Origin: an uncultured Paracoccaceae bacterium
GTDB taxonomy: Bacteria; Pseudomonadota; Alphaproteobacteria; Rhodobacterales; Rhodobacteraceae
NCBI GenBank assembly: GCA_947498985.1
Contig: CANMMF010000010.1
Location: 62,001-126,000 of the forward strand
Reading direction: 5' to 3'
DNA: 64,000 nucleotides
The position numbers were made by a program, and so were the translations under genes. Shown piece after piece: positions 34,980-44,262 of this stretch (position 1 is the first letter of the stretch; every line of letters begins with the position of its first letter). A model generated the notes under the pieces. It did no database searches and was not told where the DNA came from. It saw only the letters and a list, made by a program, of their open reading frames with translations.

Positions 34980-36127
34980 CGGATGTCCAGTCCCAACTCG
35001 CGCGCCACCAGGCTGCGCTGGATTTCGTTTGATCCTTCGCCGAAGGAATAGAGCCGCGCATCGCGCCAGATCCGCGCCATGTCGCTTTCGGCATGATAAC
35101 CCGCCGAGGCGAGGATCTGCATGCCGTGATGGGTCACGTATTGCAGGCATTCGGTCGCGACCACCTTGGCCTCCGAGGCAAAGCGCGCCGTGGGGGCTCC
35201 GGCGCTCAGCCGCGCCGCCAGATGCTGCGCCATCAGCCGGGACTGATCGACCCGCATCCGCATGTCGGCCAGACGGTGCGCGATGACCTGAAACTGCCCC
35301 AGCGGGCGGCCGAATTGCGCGCGGGTGCGGGCATGCTCCAGCGCCAGCGAGACGGCGAATTGCGCGTAGCCCGTGGTGGCCGCCGCCATGCCCGCGCGGG
35401 CGTAGTGCAGCGTCTGGCCCAGATGCGCAAAGCCCTGCCCCTCCTGCCCGAAAAGCGCGTCTTCCGGCAGCTCTACCCGGTCAAGCACCACCTCGAACGA
35501 CGGCAGGCAGTGATTGCCGATCTTGGGGATCTGGCTCAGCCGCACCCCCGGCGCGCCGCGGGGCAGAAGAAAGAGCGAAATCCCGCGGGCGCGCGCGCTG
35601 CCGGGGTCGCTGCGCGCCACCACAACGACAAAATCCGCGGCCTCCGCGTCGGAAATCCAGATCTTGCGCCCGGTGAGCCGCCAGCCCGACGCCGTGCGCT
35701 CCGCCCGGGTTGTGATGGCCGCGGCATCCGAGCCCGCGCCCTCTTCGGTCAGCGCCAGCGCAAAAAGCAGCTCCCCCGCCATCAGGCGCGGCAGCAGATC
35801 CGCGCGCTGCGCTGCGCTCGCGTAGTTCAGCAATCCCATGCCACCAAACCCCACGGCGCGGTTGAAGAGCGAGCCCAGCATCCAGGCCGTCTCTCCCAGA
35901 CGTTCCTGAACAAGGGCGACGGTCTCCCACCCGGCGCCGAGGCCACCCACCGCCTCGGGGAACGGCAAACGCAAAAGCCCCGCCGCCCCCAGCTCTTTCA
36001 ACAGCTCATAGGGCGGGTCGTGGTCGGCATCGCGCTGGCGCTGCGCCGCCATCGGCAAATGCCGCGCCACCAGCCTGTCGACCGTCTCGAGGATCGCCTG
36101 TTCGTCTTCGGTGATCCCAAACGGCAT
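34976..36127 (-). CDS. Acyl-CoA dehydrogenase
   Basis: A 383-residue FAD enzyme of acyl-CoA oxidation. The FAD-contact segment 'ALTEEGAGSDAAAITTRA', 'WISDAEAADFVVV' and the C-terminal 'FGEGSNEIQRSLVARELG' with the likely catalytic Glu are visible. The ATG at 36127 follows aaggag; the frame extends upstream without sense. It forms an operon with the amidohydrolase-2 gene (4-bp overlap) and is divergent from an acyl-CoA ligase gene 112 bp away. It should desaturate the CoA ester made by one of the ligases. Confidence 0.9.
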   Translation of the reverse strand: MPFGITEDEQAILETVDRLVARHLPMAAQRQRDADHDPPYELLKELGAAGLLRLPFPEAVGGLGAGWETVALVQERLGETAWMLGSLFNRAVGFGGMGLLNYASAAQRADLLPRLMAGELLFALALTEEGAGSDAAAITTRAERTASGWRLTGRKIWISDAEAADFVVVVARSDPGSARARGISLFLLPRGAPGVRLSQIPKIGNHCLPSFEVVLDRVELPEDALFGQEGQGFAHLGQTLHYARAGMAAATTGYAQFAVSLALEHARTRAQFGRPLGQFQVIAHRLADMRMRVDQSRLMAQHLAARLSAGAPTARFASEAKVVATECLQYVTHHGMQILASAGYHAESDMARIWRDARLYSFGEGSNEIQRSLVARELGLDIR

Positions 36128-36239
36128 GCCGGTTCTCCTTGTCAGCACGGGATGTGCACGCCACAATACCCCGGCTTCGGGCGCTGTCGAGTGACCCCGA
36201 ACCTGGCCTTTGGGCCGGAACACCAGACGGGGGCCGATC

Positions 36240-37727
36240 ATGAGTGACCAGACGCTTGAGAATCTCGCGGTGCTGATCGACCAGAACGCCCGCAGCCGTC
36301 CGACGCATCCGGCACTCATCTGCGGCGACGAGACCCTCGATTACGCGGCCTTCGCCAGGGCAGTGCGCGTGTTCGCGGACGCGCTGGCGCGGGACGGCGT
36401 GCGAAAGGGCGATCTGGTCGGCGTGGGGCTGAAGGACCGGCCCGCCCATCTCGTGGCGCTCTTTGCGGTGATGCGGCTGGGGGCGGTGATCGTGCCGGTG
36501 GATTACCGCTGGAGCGGGGCCGAGACCGCCGCGCTGATGGACCATTACCGGATCGCGTTCCTTCTGGCCGAAGCCGACAGCCCCGAGGTCGCGGGCCCGC
36601 GCCGGATCACCATCGACGCCGTCTGGGCGCGCGCGGCGCAGAAACTGCCCGGCACGACCAAGCCGGTCTGCGCGCCGGACCTGCCGATGATCCTGTCGCT
36701 CTCTTCGGGCACCACCGGGCGGCCAACCGGCCCGCTGCTCACCCATGCGCAGATGATGGCGCGCACCGAAAACCAGCTGGTGACGCTGACCTTCAGCCAG
36801 CAGGATCGCTACTTGCTGGCCTCACCGCTCTATTTCGGGGGTGGGCGGGCCTTTGCGCTCACACATCTGATGATCGGCGCCACGCTGATCCTGCATCCGC
36901 CGCCCTACACGCCGCAGGAACTCGTTCACAGCATCGCCACGCATCGCGCGACCTCGACCTTTCTGGTGCCGACGCTGATCCGGCGGCTGCTGGATCTGCC
37001 GGATGCCGCTCTGGCCGGGCTGACCGACCTGCGCCTGCTCATCAGCTCCGGCGCGCCGCTGCATCCGCCCGAACGCGCGGCCATCGCGGCGCGGCTCTGC
37101 AAGGGGTTCTTCGAATACTTCGCCTCGACCGAAGGCGGCGGTATCTCCATCATGGTCCCCGAAGAGCGCGCGCGGCACCCCGACAGCGTCGGGCGCGCCG
37201 GGTTCCGGATCGAGCTTGAGGTGGTCGACGCCGGTCACAATCCGGTGCCGCCCGACACCGCGGGGGCCGTGCGCTATCGCGGACCGGGTGTGGCAAGCGG
37301 CTTTTTCCGCGATGCGGAGAAATCGCGCGAGGTGTTCCGCGACGGCTGGTTCTATCCCGGCGATATCGGGCGGCTCGATGCCGAAGGCTACCTGACCCTT
37401 CTGGGCCGGTCGAAAAGCGTGATCATCCGGGGCGGCGCCAATATCTACCCGCTCGAGGTGGAGCGGGTGCTGGACCTGCATCCGGCAGTATCCGAAGCCG
37501 CGGTCTTCGGCATCGAGGACCGCGAGATGGGCGAAGAGATCGCCGCCGCCGTGGTCGCCGCCACCGCCGTCACCCAGGACGCCCTGCGCGCCTTTTGCAA
37601 GACGCGTCTCGCCCCCTACAAGATCCCGCGCCACATCCGCTTTTTCGACGCGCTGCCGCGCAACAGCGGCGGCAAGGTGCTGCTGCGCACCCTCAAAGCC
37701 ACTTTCTCCGGCGAAGGCCCTGCATGA
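36240..37727 (+). CDS. Acyl-CoA synthetase (AMP-dependent)
   Basis: A 495-residue ANL-superfamily ligase. The P-loop reads SSGTTGRPTG, with Thr in place of the usual Lys of PKG. Later motifs are 'YFASTEGGG', 'GWFYPGDIGRLDAEG', 'GRSKSVIIRGGANIYP' and the C-terminal catalytic Lys in 'GGKVLLRTL'. It activates a carboxylic acid as CoA thioester. The ATG at 36240 follows a GC-rich leader without a strong ribosome site. It is divergent from the acyl-CoA dehydrogenase, a natural partner. Confidence 0.85.
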   Translation: MSDQTLENLAVLIDQNARSRPTHPALICGDETLDYAAFARAVRVFADALARDGVRKGDLVGVGLKDRPAHLVALFAVMRLGAVIVPVDYRWSGAETAALMDHYRIAFLLAEADSPEVAGPRRITIDAVWARAAQKLPGTTKPVCAPDLPMILSLSSGTTGRPTGPLLTHAQMMARTENQLVTLTFSQQDRYLLASPLYFGGGRAFALTHLMIGATLILHPPPYTPQELVHSIATHRATSTFLVPTLIRRLLDLPDAALAGLTDLRLLISSGAPLHPPERAAIAARLCKGFFEYFASTEGGGISIMVPEERARHPDSVGRAGFRIELEVVDAGHNPVPPDTAGAVRYRGPGVASGFFRDAEKSREVFRDGWFYPGDIGRLDAEGYLTLLGRSKSVIIRGGANIYPLEVERVLDLHPAVSEAAVFGIEDREMGEEIAAAVVAATAVTQDALRAFCKTRLAPYKIPRHIRFFDALPRNSGGKVLLRTLKATFSGEGPA

Positions 37728-37775
37728 GTCGCGATCCGCGCGCGGGAATGATTGCGTTTCGATCCGGATGCCATA

Positions 37776-37791
37776 ATATGTCCGGACAAAT
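37776..37791. promoter_or_regulatory. GntR-type operator upstream of the TRAP transporter
   Basis: ATATGTCCGGACAAAT differs by one base from the palindrome at 12251. It lies 72 bp before the start of the TAXI binding protein gene, and a CATAAT -10-like hexamer (37772-37777) touches its left edge. Repression of the TRAP operon by the island's GntR regulator is inferred. A weaker TCCGGA half-like site stands 18 bp upstream. Confidence 0.7.
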
Positions 37792-37862
37792 ACGGGCGCG
37801 TCACCTGAGGCGCGACCGCAAAGGATCCGGGCCATGCAACGCCCGGCAACCGGGAGGACCAT

Positions 37863-38822
37863 ATGATCGCATTCACTCGCAGAACCTTGCTCGGGGCCGC
37901 GGCGGCCGCCGTTTTCGCTGCACCCGTCGCGGCAGAGACCTTTGTCCGCGTCGGCGGCGGGCTTGCCGGAACCTATCCGATCTTCGCGGCCAAGCTTGTC
38001 GACCTGATCAACCAGAATATCGAGGGCGTGACCGCCAACGTGGTGTCCGGCAATGTCGAGAAATCGCAGATCGGCATCCAGATGGGGGAGTTGACGCTCA
38101 ACATCGCGCCGACCTTCAATTCCAAGCAGATCTTCGACGGCGAGGGCTCCCTCGGGGTGGCCACGCCGGATGTGCGCCACGTGATCACGCTTTACGGCTC
38201 GCCCATTCAGCCGGTGGCCAAGCTCGACGGCCCGTCTTCGATCGCCGAGCTTGACGACGGCGCGAACCGCGTCTGGATGGGCCAGAAGTCGGGCTTTTTC
38301 TACCAGGTCTACGAGCCGATCATGCAGGCCGCCGGCACCTCGCCGGAGCAGATCGAGGCCGCGGGCGGCGTGATCGAGGAATATGGCTATCTCGACGAGG
38401 TGCAGGGCTTTCAGGACGGCCGGCTCGATGCCGGGATCTTTGCGGGGCCTGTGCCTTACGGGCTGCTGATGCAGATCGCCGAAACCCCCGGTTTCAAGCT
38501 CATCGGCATGAGCGAGGAAGAACTCGACAAGCTCGAGGAGATCCTGCCCGGCATGGGGCGCGTGACCGTGGCCGCGGGCTCCTACCCCAATCAGGACAGC
38601 GAGGTGATGCTGCCCTATTACGTCAACCACCTCGTGGCCAACGTCAATGCGGACCCCGATCTGATCTATCAGGTGACCAAGCTGATGTATGAGAATTACG
38701 CCGATTTCCACGGGCTTTTTGCGGGCTCCGAGGAGATCGACGACAAGGAGGTGACCCGTTACAACGTGCTGCCGGTGCATCCGGCGGCGCAGAAATATTT
38801 CGACGAGGTCGGCGCCGAGTGA
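37863..38822 (+). CDS. TAXI-family TRAP transporter substrate-binding protein
   Basis: A 319-residue periplasmic protein. An N-terminal signal with a Tat-like 'FTRRTLLGAAAAA' start ends near AAPVAA (about residue 24). The 'VGGGLAGTYPIFAAKLVDLIN' opening and 'VWMGQKSGFFYQVYEP' are characteristic of the TAXI group, which bind small carboxylates or amino acids. The ATG at 37863 follows gggagga. It is paired with the fused TRAP permease 58 bp downstream and is preceded by a GntR-type operator, so it is a second uptake route in the regulon. Confidence 0.85.
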   Translation: MIAFTRRTLLGAAAAAVFAAPVAAETFVRVGGGLAGTYPIFAAKLVDLINQNIEGVTANVVSGNVEKSQIGIQMGELTLNIAPTFNSKQIFDGEGSLGVATPDVRHVITLYGSPIQPVAKLDGPSSIAELDDGANRVWMGQKSGFFYQVYEPIMQAAGTSPEQIEAAGGVIEEYGYLDEVQGFQDGRLDAGIFAGPVPYGLLMQIAETPGFKLIGMSEEELDKLEEILPGMGRVTVAAGSYPNQDSEVMLPYYVNHLVANVNADPDLIYQVTKLMYENYADFHGLFAGSEEIDDKEVTRYNVLPVHPAAQKYFDEVGAE

Positions 38823-38880
38823 CGCCCCGCGCCGCGCCCCGGGGCAGGCCTGGGCGCGGCGGCAAGGCGAGTGACGCCGG

Positions 38881-41079
38881 ATGAACAACAGCCCAGCGAC
38901 GCAGGAGTTGACCACGCATGGCGCGGCCCAAAGCCTGCGCGGCTGGGCGATCCTGTGCCTTGGCGTCTTTTTCATCCTCATGCATCTTTACGGCGGCATC
39001 TACGGCGCGCCCGATGCGCTGCTCTACCGCTCGCTGCACGTCAATGTCGCCTTGCTGCTGGTCTTTCTGACGCGCCCGTTCGGGTCCGGTCGCTGGCGCT
39101 GGCTCGATCTGCCGCTGCTGGCGGGGGCCGCCTGGGTGCAGATCTATTTCTTCATCGAGCTCGAGACCTGGAACATCCGCACGGTGTTCTTCCGGCCGAT
39201 CGACTATGTCACCTCGATCCTTTTCATCGCGCTCATTCTGGAGGCGACGCGGCGGGTCGTCGGCTCCATCCTGGTGGTGATCTGCCTCTTTTTCATGACC
39301 CATGCGGTCTTTGCCAACCACTTCCCCGGCATCTTCTACGGCCCCCCCTCGTCGCTGCAGAACCTGCTGCAGAACGTGTTTCTCGATTCCAACGGGATCT
39401 TCGGGACCGCGGTGGCGGTGATGGCGAATTTTGTGGTCTTGTTCATCCTCTTCGGCACGCTTCTGAACGCGGCGGGCGGGGGCGCGTTCTTCACCCGGCT
39501 GGCCTTTGCGCTCTTCGGTCACCGCACCGGAGGGCCCGCCAAGGCCGCGGTGGTGTCCTCGGCGATGATGGGATCGCTATCGGGCTCGGCCATCGGCAAC
39601 GTGCTGACCACCGGCGTCTTCACGATCCCGCTGATGATCCGGCTGGGCTACCGTCGCGCCTTTGCCGGCGGCGTCGAAGCCGCGGCCTCGAATGGCGGCA
39701 TCATCATGCCACCCGTCATGGGGGCGGTCGCTTTCATCATGGCCGAGTTCCTCGACCGGCCATATCTCGAGATCATCGCCGCGGCCCTGATCCCAGCACT
39801 GCTCTACTTTCTGGTGATCTTCGTGACCGTACATACCGAGGCGCGGCGGCTGGGGCTGCGGCTGATGCCCAAGGCGATCCTGCCCAGCGCCTGGGTCATC
39901 CTCAAACGCGAATCCTACCTGCTGCTGCCGATCCTGCTGATCATCGCAGCACTCATCGCGGGCCGCTCCATCGTCTATGTCGCTGTGATGATCACCGGTG
40001 TGACCTTCCTGATCGCGCTACTTCAACCGCGCCGCCGGATCACCCCGCGCGGGTTGCTGGCGGTGGCCGAGGAAACCGCACGCGCCACGGTCGGTCTGTC
40101 GGTGGCGGCCGCTGCGGCGGGCATCATCCTCGGCGCGATCTTTGCCGTCGGGCTCAGCTTCCAGATCGCACAGGCGGCGGCCAATGCGGCGGGCGATCAG
40201 CTCTGGGTGCTGCTGCTGCTTTCAGCGGTGCTGGCGGTGGTGATGGGCATGGGCATGACGGCGGTCGCGATCTACCTCACGCTGGTCGCCACGATCATCC
40301 CGATCCTCAAGCTGGCCGGGGTGCCGCCCATCGCGGCGCATTTCTTTGCCTTCTACTACGGCATCATCTCCAACATCACGCCGCCGGTGGCGCTCACGGC
40401 CTTTGCCGCCGCCCCCATCGCCCGCGCCAACCCGATCTCGGTCGGAGTGGATGCCTCGCGCCTCGGGCTCGCCTGCTTTCTGCTGCCGGTGCTCTTCATC
40501 TATTCGCCGGGCCTGCTGCTGGAGGGCACCTGGCAGGAGACGCTGCATGTCTCGGTGATGGCCGGGCTGGGGCTCAGCGCCTTTGCGGTGATGACCACCG
40601 GCTATGCCTTTGCCCCGATGCCGGTCTGGCAGCGGATCGGGGCCTTCGCGGTCTTTGTGCTGGGCGTCTGGCCGCTGGCGCTTTTCAACGTGATCGCGCT
40701 TGGCTTGGCCGTGGTGGTCTTTGGCGCCAATTTTGCGGCGGCACGGCGCGCGCAGGACGCACTGTCCGGGGACATCGCCGTAGAGGCGGCCCCCGACGCG
40801 GATGCCGAGGAGCGCGAGATCATCGCGCATATCATGGAGGACGCGCCCAACGAGGCCAATCAGCAGGCCCGCGGCATCTGGTTCTGGGGCAGCTGGCTGG
40901 TCTGCATCGGTGTGGGGGTGGCCTTTGAATGGGCCGCCGCGCAGTTCCTTCAGGCCCGCGCGCCGCTGCTCTGGACGCTGCTGATCGGCGGCGCGTCGGT
41001 CTTTGCGGTGGCGGGCATCATCCTGACCTGTCGCGCGGCGGAGAAGGCGCAAATGGCAGTCCCAGCACGCCCGGGTTGA
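38881..41079 (+). CDS. Fused TRAP transporter permease (4TM/12TM type)
   Basis: A 732-residue integral membrane protein with about 16-18 helices, the fused small and large TRAP subunits typical of TAXI systems. Family landmarks include 'GSLSGSAIGNVLTTGVFTIPLM' (near residues 237-258), 'AAASNGGIIMPPVMGAVAF' and 'YYGIISNITPPVALTAFAAA'. Uptake is driven by an ion gradient. The 3' end overlaps the convergent FAD oxidase gene by 62 bp. It has a ribosome site-poor leader but starts well within the first hydrophobic segment's usual distance. Confidence 0.9.
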   Translation: MNNSPATQELTTHGAAQSLRGWAILCLGVFFILMHLYGGIYGAPDALLYRSLHVNVALLLVFLTRPFGSGRWRWLDLPLLAGAAWVQIYFFIELETWNIRTVFFRPIDYVTSILFIALILEATRRVVGSILVVICLFFMTHAVFANHFPGIFYGPPSSLQNLLQNVFLDSNGIFGTAVAVMANFVVLFILFGTLLNAAGGGAFFTRLAFALFGHRTGGPAKAAVVSSAMMGSLSGSAIGNVLTTGVFTIPLMIRLGYRRAFAGGVEAAASNGGIIMPPVMGAVAFIMAEFLDRPYLEIIAAALIPALLYFLVIFVTVHTEARRLGLRLMPKAILPSAWVILKRESYLLLPILLIIAALIAGRSIVYVAVMITGVTFLIALLQPRRRITPRGLLAVAEETARATVGLSVAAAAAGIILGAIFAVGLSFQIAQAAANAAGDQLWVLLLLSAVLAVVMGMGMTAVAIYLTLVATIIPILKLAGVPPIAAHFFAFYYGIISNITPPVALTAFAAAPIARANPISVGVDASRLGLACFLLPVLFIYSPGLLLEGTWQETLHVSVMAGLGLSAFAVMTTGYAFAPMPVWQRIGAFAVFVLGVWPLALFNVIALGLAVVVFGANFAAARRAQDALSGDIAVEAAPDADAEEREIIAHIMEDAPNEANQQARGIWFWGSWLVCIGVGVAFEWAAAQFLQARAPLLWTLLIGGASVFAVAGIILTCRAAEKAQMAVPARPG

Positions 41080-42616
41080 GGATCCCGTCGGGGTCCAGCG
41101 TCGTCTTGAGCGCGTCCAGAATGGCCCGCATCCCGTCCGGCAGATCGCCTGCATAGGCGTAGTAACGCCCGACCTGCAGATGCGCGCCACCGGCCGCGCG
41201 AAACGCCGCGCCGAGATCCGCGCGGATCTGCTGCGCCATAGCGCGCGCCTGCGGGTTGGCGGGCGCATCGTGAAACGGCTGCGCCTGCGCGGGCGCGCTG
41301 TGGGCGATCTGGAATGTGGTGAGCGCGTCGAGCCAGCTCAGCTGCGGTTCGATCAGGATTTCGCCGCCGACCGGCGCAAGCAGCGTGGTCACGGTGATCC
41401 CGGACTGCGCCATCGCCGCGTCATGCGCTTTGAGCGTTCGCGACAGGGCCGCGTATCCCTCGGGCGCGCGCGCGGCGGGAAAGACGCCATGCGCGGGCAA
41501 CCAGCGCTCGCCCTTCGGGCCAATGAGCGCGTTGATCGCGCGAAACGGGCGCGCGCGCGTCACCCGCGGGATGGTGTCGGGAATGCCGGTGCCGCCAGCG
41601 TCACCGGCGGCGCGCGCAACGGCCCGCACCAGCGCCTCGGCCAGATCCGCCAGCGGCGGCTCGATCACCACATGCAGCGACCAGTCGATCTCCGACAGCA
41701 CCGCGCGCTGCATCGACCGCGCCGCGAGCAGGTTGCGCGCGGCCCCCAGGACAGAGCCAGAGCGGCCCGCCACCTCGCCTGCCATCTTCGCCGCCTCAAG
41801 CACCGAAAACCCGCGCTCTGCGAGGTTGCGGTGCGCGGTGCGGTCCATCGCCCAGACCTCCGACAGGTGCGGCACGTCCCTCAAAGACGCCATCGCCGCC
41901 AGCACGTCCCCGGCGCGGGTGAAGGCGAAGGAGGCAAAGACCGGTTGCGGCGGGATCGGCTCGATGGGCAAAACGGCCCGGGTCTTGATGCCCAGCGCGC
42001 CGCAATCGCCAAGAAAGAGACCCAGCAGATCGGGGCCAAAGCGCGGCAGGGCGGCATCGCGGCCCAGACCCCAGGCGCCGATCCGGTGTTGCGCGCCGGT
42101 GCCATCCACGATCTCCAGCCCCAGCACATGATCAGCGGCATAACCCGCGCTGGCGGAGCCGAAAAACGCGCCGTTTTGGCTCAGCGCGCCGCCCACCGTT
42201 GCGGCGATGCCCGAGAGCGGGCCGAAAAACGGCGTGCGCATCTGCGACTCAGCAAGCGCGTCGTGCAATTTCGCCCAAGTGATGCCCGCCTCGACAATCA
42301 CGTGGCGCGAGACCGTGTCCAGCTCGACAACCCGGGTCAGCTCCGACATATCGAGCGACAGCGCATTGGCGCTCTGCGGCAGGTAGCCGCCGGTATAGGA
42401 CATGCCGCCGCCGCGCGGCAGGATCGCGGTGCCGGTCGCACGTGCCAGCCTCACGATCTCGGCCAAGTCCTCGCATTTGGCGGGGCGGGCGACGGCGGCG
42501 ACCTCAGCCGGGGCGGTGCCCGAGATGTCCTCGGAATGCAGCGCGCAGAGGGCGGGATCCGTGGACAGGCGCTCTGCGCCCAGAACCGCGCGCAACGCCG
42601 CGATGTCGGGCGTCAC
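41018..42616 (-). CDS. FAD-linked oxidase (VAO/PCMH type)
   Basis: A 532-residue flavoprotein with FAD-binding type 4 and FAD-oxidase C domains. The 'ILPRGGGMSYTGGYLP' phosphate loop (near residues 65-80), 'GPLSGIAATVGGALSQNG' and the end 'LDPDGILNPGVLGLPF' are typical of glycolate oxidase, lactate dehydrogenase and vanillyl-alcohol oxidase relatives. It starts at a GTG (42616) that overlaps the preceding stop (GTGA). Its last 62 bp overlap the 3' end of the TRAP permease gene on the other strand. It is the last gene of a minus-strand operon with ligase and amidohydrolase genes and probably oxidises a hydroxy acid or phenolic intermediate. Confidence 0.8.
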   Translation of the reverse strand: MTPDIAALRAVLGAERLSTDPALCALHSEDISGTAPAEVAAVARPAKCEDLAEIVRLARATGTAILPRGGGMSYTGGYLPQSANALSLDMSELTRVVELDTVSRHVIVEAGITWAKLHDALAESQMRTPFFGPLSGIAATVGGALSQNGAFFGSASAGYAADHVLGLEIVDGTGAQHRIGAWGLGRDAALPRFGPDLLGLFLGDCGALGIKTRAVLPIEPIPPQPVFASFAFTRAGDVLAAMASLRDVPHLSEVWAMDRTAHRNLAERGFSVLEAAKMAGEVAGRSGSVLGAARNLLAARSMQRAVLSEIDWSLHVVIEPPLADLAEALVRAVARAAGDAGGTGIPDTIPRVTRARPFRAINALIGPKGERWLPAHGVFPAARAPEGYAALSRTLKAHDAAMAQSGITVTTLLAPVGGEILIEPQLSWLDALTTFQIAHSAPAQAQPFHDAPANPQARAMAQQIRADLGAAFRAAGGAHLQVGRYYAYAGDLPDGMRAILDALKTTLDPDGILNPGVLGLPFAPSPPRDRSG

Positions 42617-44262
42617 GACAGCAGGTCCGCCAGCTTTGGCGCCAGCCATTCCGGCCCGCGCGGCACCGTTTCGATCCGCCCCGGCCCGAGCGTGGCCTCG
42701 GCCCAATCGGCGATCTGGCCCGCGTCGGGATCGCTGCAATAGGCCAGCACGCGGACCCTGTCTGCGGCACCGCGCGCCATGTCGCCAACATCGCAGCCGT
42801 AAAGCAGTGCCGCGATCTTCACGCCGGCCTCGCCCGCAAGCACGCTTGCGGCAAAGCGGTTGTGGATGCGCAGCACGTCCCGGTCATGGCCGATGGCGCG
42901 GGTTTCGGTGTTGATCCGGTTGAACCAGGGCTTGTAGATCTCATAATCGCGCGCCCACCAGAACGCGGCCAGAAGATGCGTGCCGTCCCAGCGCGGGCTG
43001 AGGTCGGGCAGATGTCCGGCGGTCTCATCTGTCACCTGCGGCCAGGGATCGAGCGCGACGATCCGCGCCTTGCCATCCAGCCCCAGCGCCACCGGCAGGC
43101 TGGCCCCGCAGGCGACAATCGGCGCGTCGCTCGCACCGACACTTGCCAGCGCCTCCGCCACACCTTTGCAGAGCAGATCCAGCGACGGCTCAGCGCCCTC
43201 GGGCAGGCGTCCGCCGTCAAGACCGGGCAGCGACAGACGCAGAACCCGGTGGGCGCGCCCGAGACGCGCGGCAAGACCGTCCAGATCTGCCGTCCCGCCC
43301 GGCACATCGTGCAGCAGCACCACCGGCGCGCCGCGCCCTTCCTCACGGATCGCCACCGGCCCGGCGGCGGTGTTGGCGATCCCGCGGTCACCCGCATGAT
43401 CGCTCGCCCGCTGCAGGATCGTCTCGGCATCGAGATCCTCCGCCCCGGCATGCTGCGCCAGAAGCGCCGCGATCTTTTCGCCCCAGGCGGCGCGGTCCGG
43501 GCTCAGCGGATGCAGCGACACGTTGGGCCCGGCATCCCGCGCCCGCTCCATATGCGCAAATAGCAGATCGTCCTCGCGGGTCACGATATGCGCCGGGCGC
43601 GTCACGCGGCCCAGCGGTTCGAAATGGTCATAGCGGAAGGCCGCGGCATAGCCGATGCGGTAATTGTCCCCGGCCTGCAGGAAATCGTCCACCACCCGCT
43701 GCATCGCGTAAAGCGGCGGCGGCCCGAACCCGAGCTTGGAGCCATCGCCGACCTGGTTCCACGGAAAGGCGGTGAACTGGTCGCGCACCCGCGCCCAGAG
43801 CCAGACCGGAAGCTCGCCCATGAGGCCCGGGCGCAGCGGGGTCAGGTAGCTTGCCAGCAGCTGATCGCGCTCGTTCGGCGTGAAGATCGCATAGCCGTCG
43901 AGGATCGCAGCGCTGACGATATCGGGCGCCTGGCAGGCCGCCTCGACCGCGATGGCCGCGCCGGTATGGGTGCCGTAGAAGGGCACGGCCCCGAGCCCCA
44001 GCGTCCGCGCCACCTCCACCGCCACCGCGGCGAAATCCGGGATCTCGGGGCGGTCCATGGGCATCGGGTCCGAGAGGCCAAATCCGGGCGTGTCGATCAG
44101 GATACAGGTAAAGCGATCGCGCAGACGCTCGGCCAGCGGCAGAAGTGCCGCCGAAGAGCGCGGGGATTCGTGGCACAGGATCGCCGCAGGCCCCTGCCCG
44201 GTGACCTTCAGGCGCACAAGCTGGCCGCCCGCAACGCGCAGGATGGTGTCACTGACTGTCAT
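42613..44262 (-). CDS. Tandem alpha/beta-fold protein with His in place of the nucleophile
   Basis: A 549-residue protein with two alpha/beta-hydrolase-like halves. The N-terminal half (about 1-270) has 'CHESPRSS' (30-37), 'DTPGFGLSD' and the elbow G97-T-H99-T-G101, with His where Ser is expected. The second half (about 300-549) starts 'VVLLHDVPGGTAD' and has no recognisable nucleophile elbow (ACGASLP). The N-terminal half is related to the 262-residue protein at 27327. It overlaps the acyl-CoA ligase gene by 4 bp (ATGA). The activity is unknown; classical serine hydrolysis seems excluded. Confidence 0.75.
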   Translation of the reverse strand: MTVSDTILRVAGGQLVRLKVTGQGPAAILCHESPRSSAALLPLAERLRDRFTCILIDTPGFGLSDPMPMDRPEIPDFAAVAVEVARTLGLGAVPFYGTHTGAAIAVEAACQAPDIVSAAILDGYAIFTPNERDQLLASYLTPLRPGLMGELPVWLWARVRDQFTAFPWNQVGDGSKLGFGPPPLYAMQRVVDDFLQAGDNYRIGYAAAFRYDHFEPLGRVTRPAHIVTREDDLLFAHMERARDAGPNVSLHPLSPDRAAWGEKIAALLAQHAGAEDLDAETILQRASDHAGDRGIANTAAGPVAIREEGRGAPVVLLHDVPGGTADLDGLAARLGRAHRVLRLSLPGLDGGRLPEGAEPSLDLLCKGVAEALASVGASDAPIVACGASLPVALGLDGKARIVALDPWPQVTDETAGHLPDLSPRWDGTHLLAAFWWARDYEIYKPWFNRINTETRAIGHDRDVLRIHNRFAASVLAGEAGVKIAALLYGCDVGDMARGAADRVRVLAYCSDPDAGQIADWAEATLGPGRIETVPRGPEWLAPKLADLLS

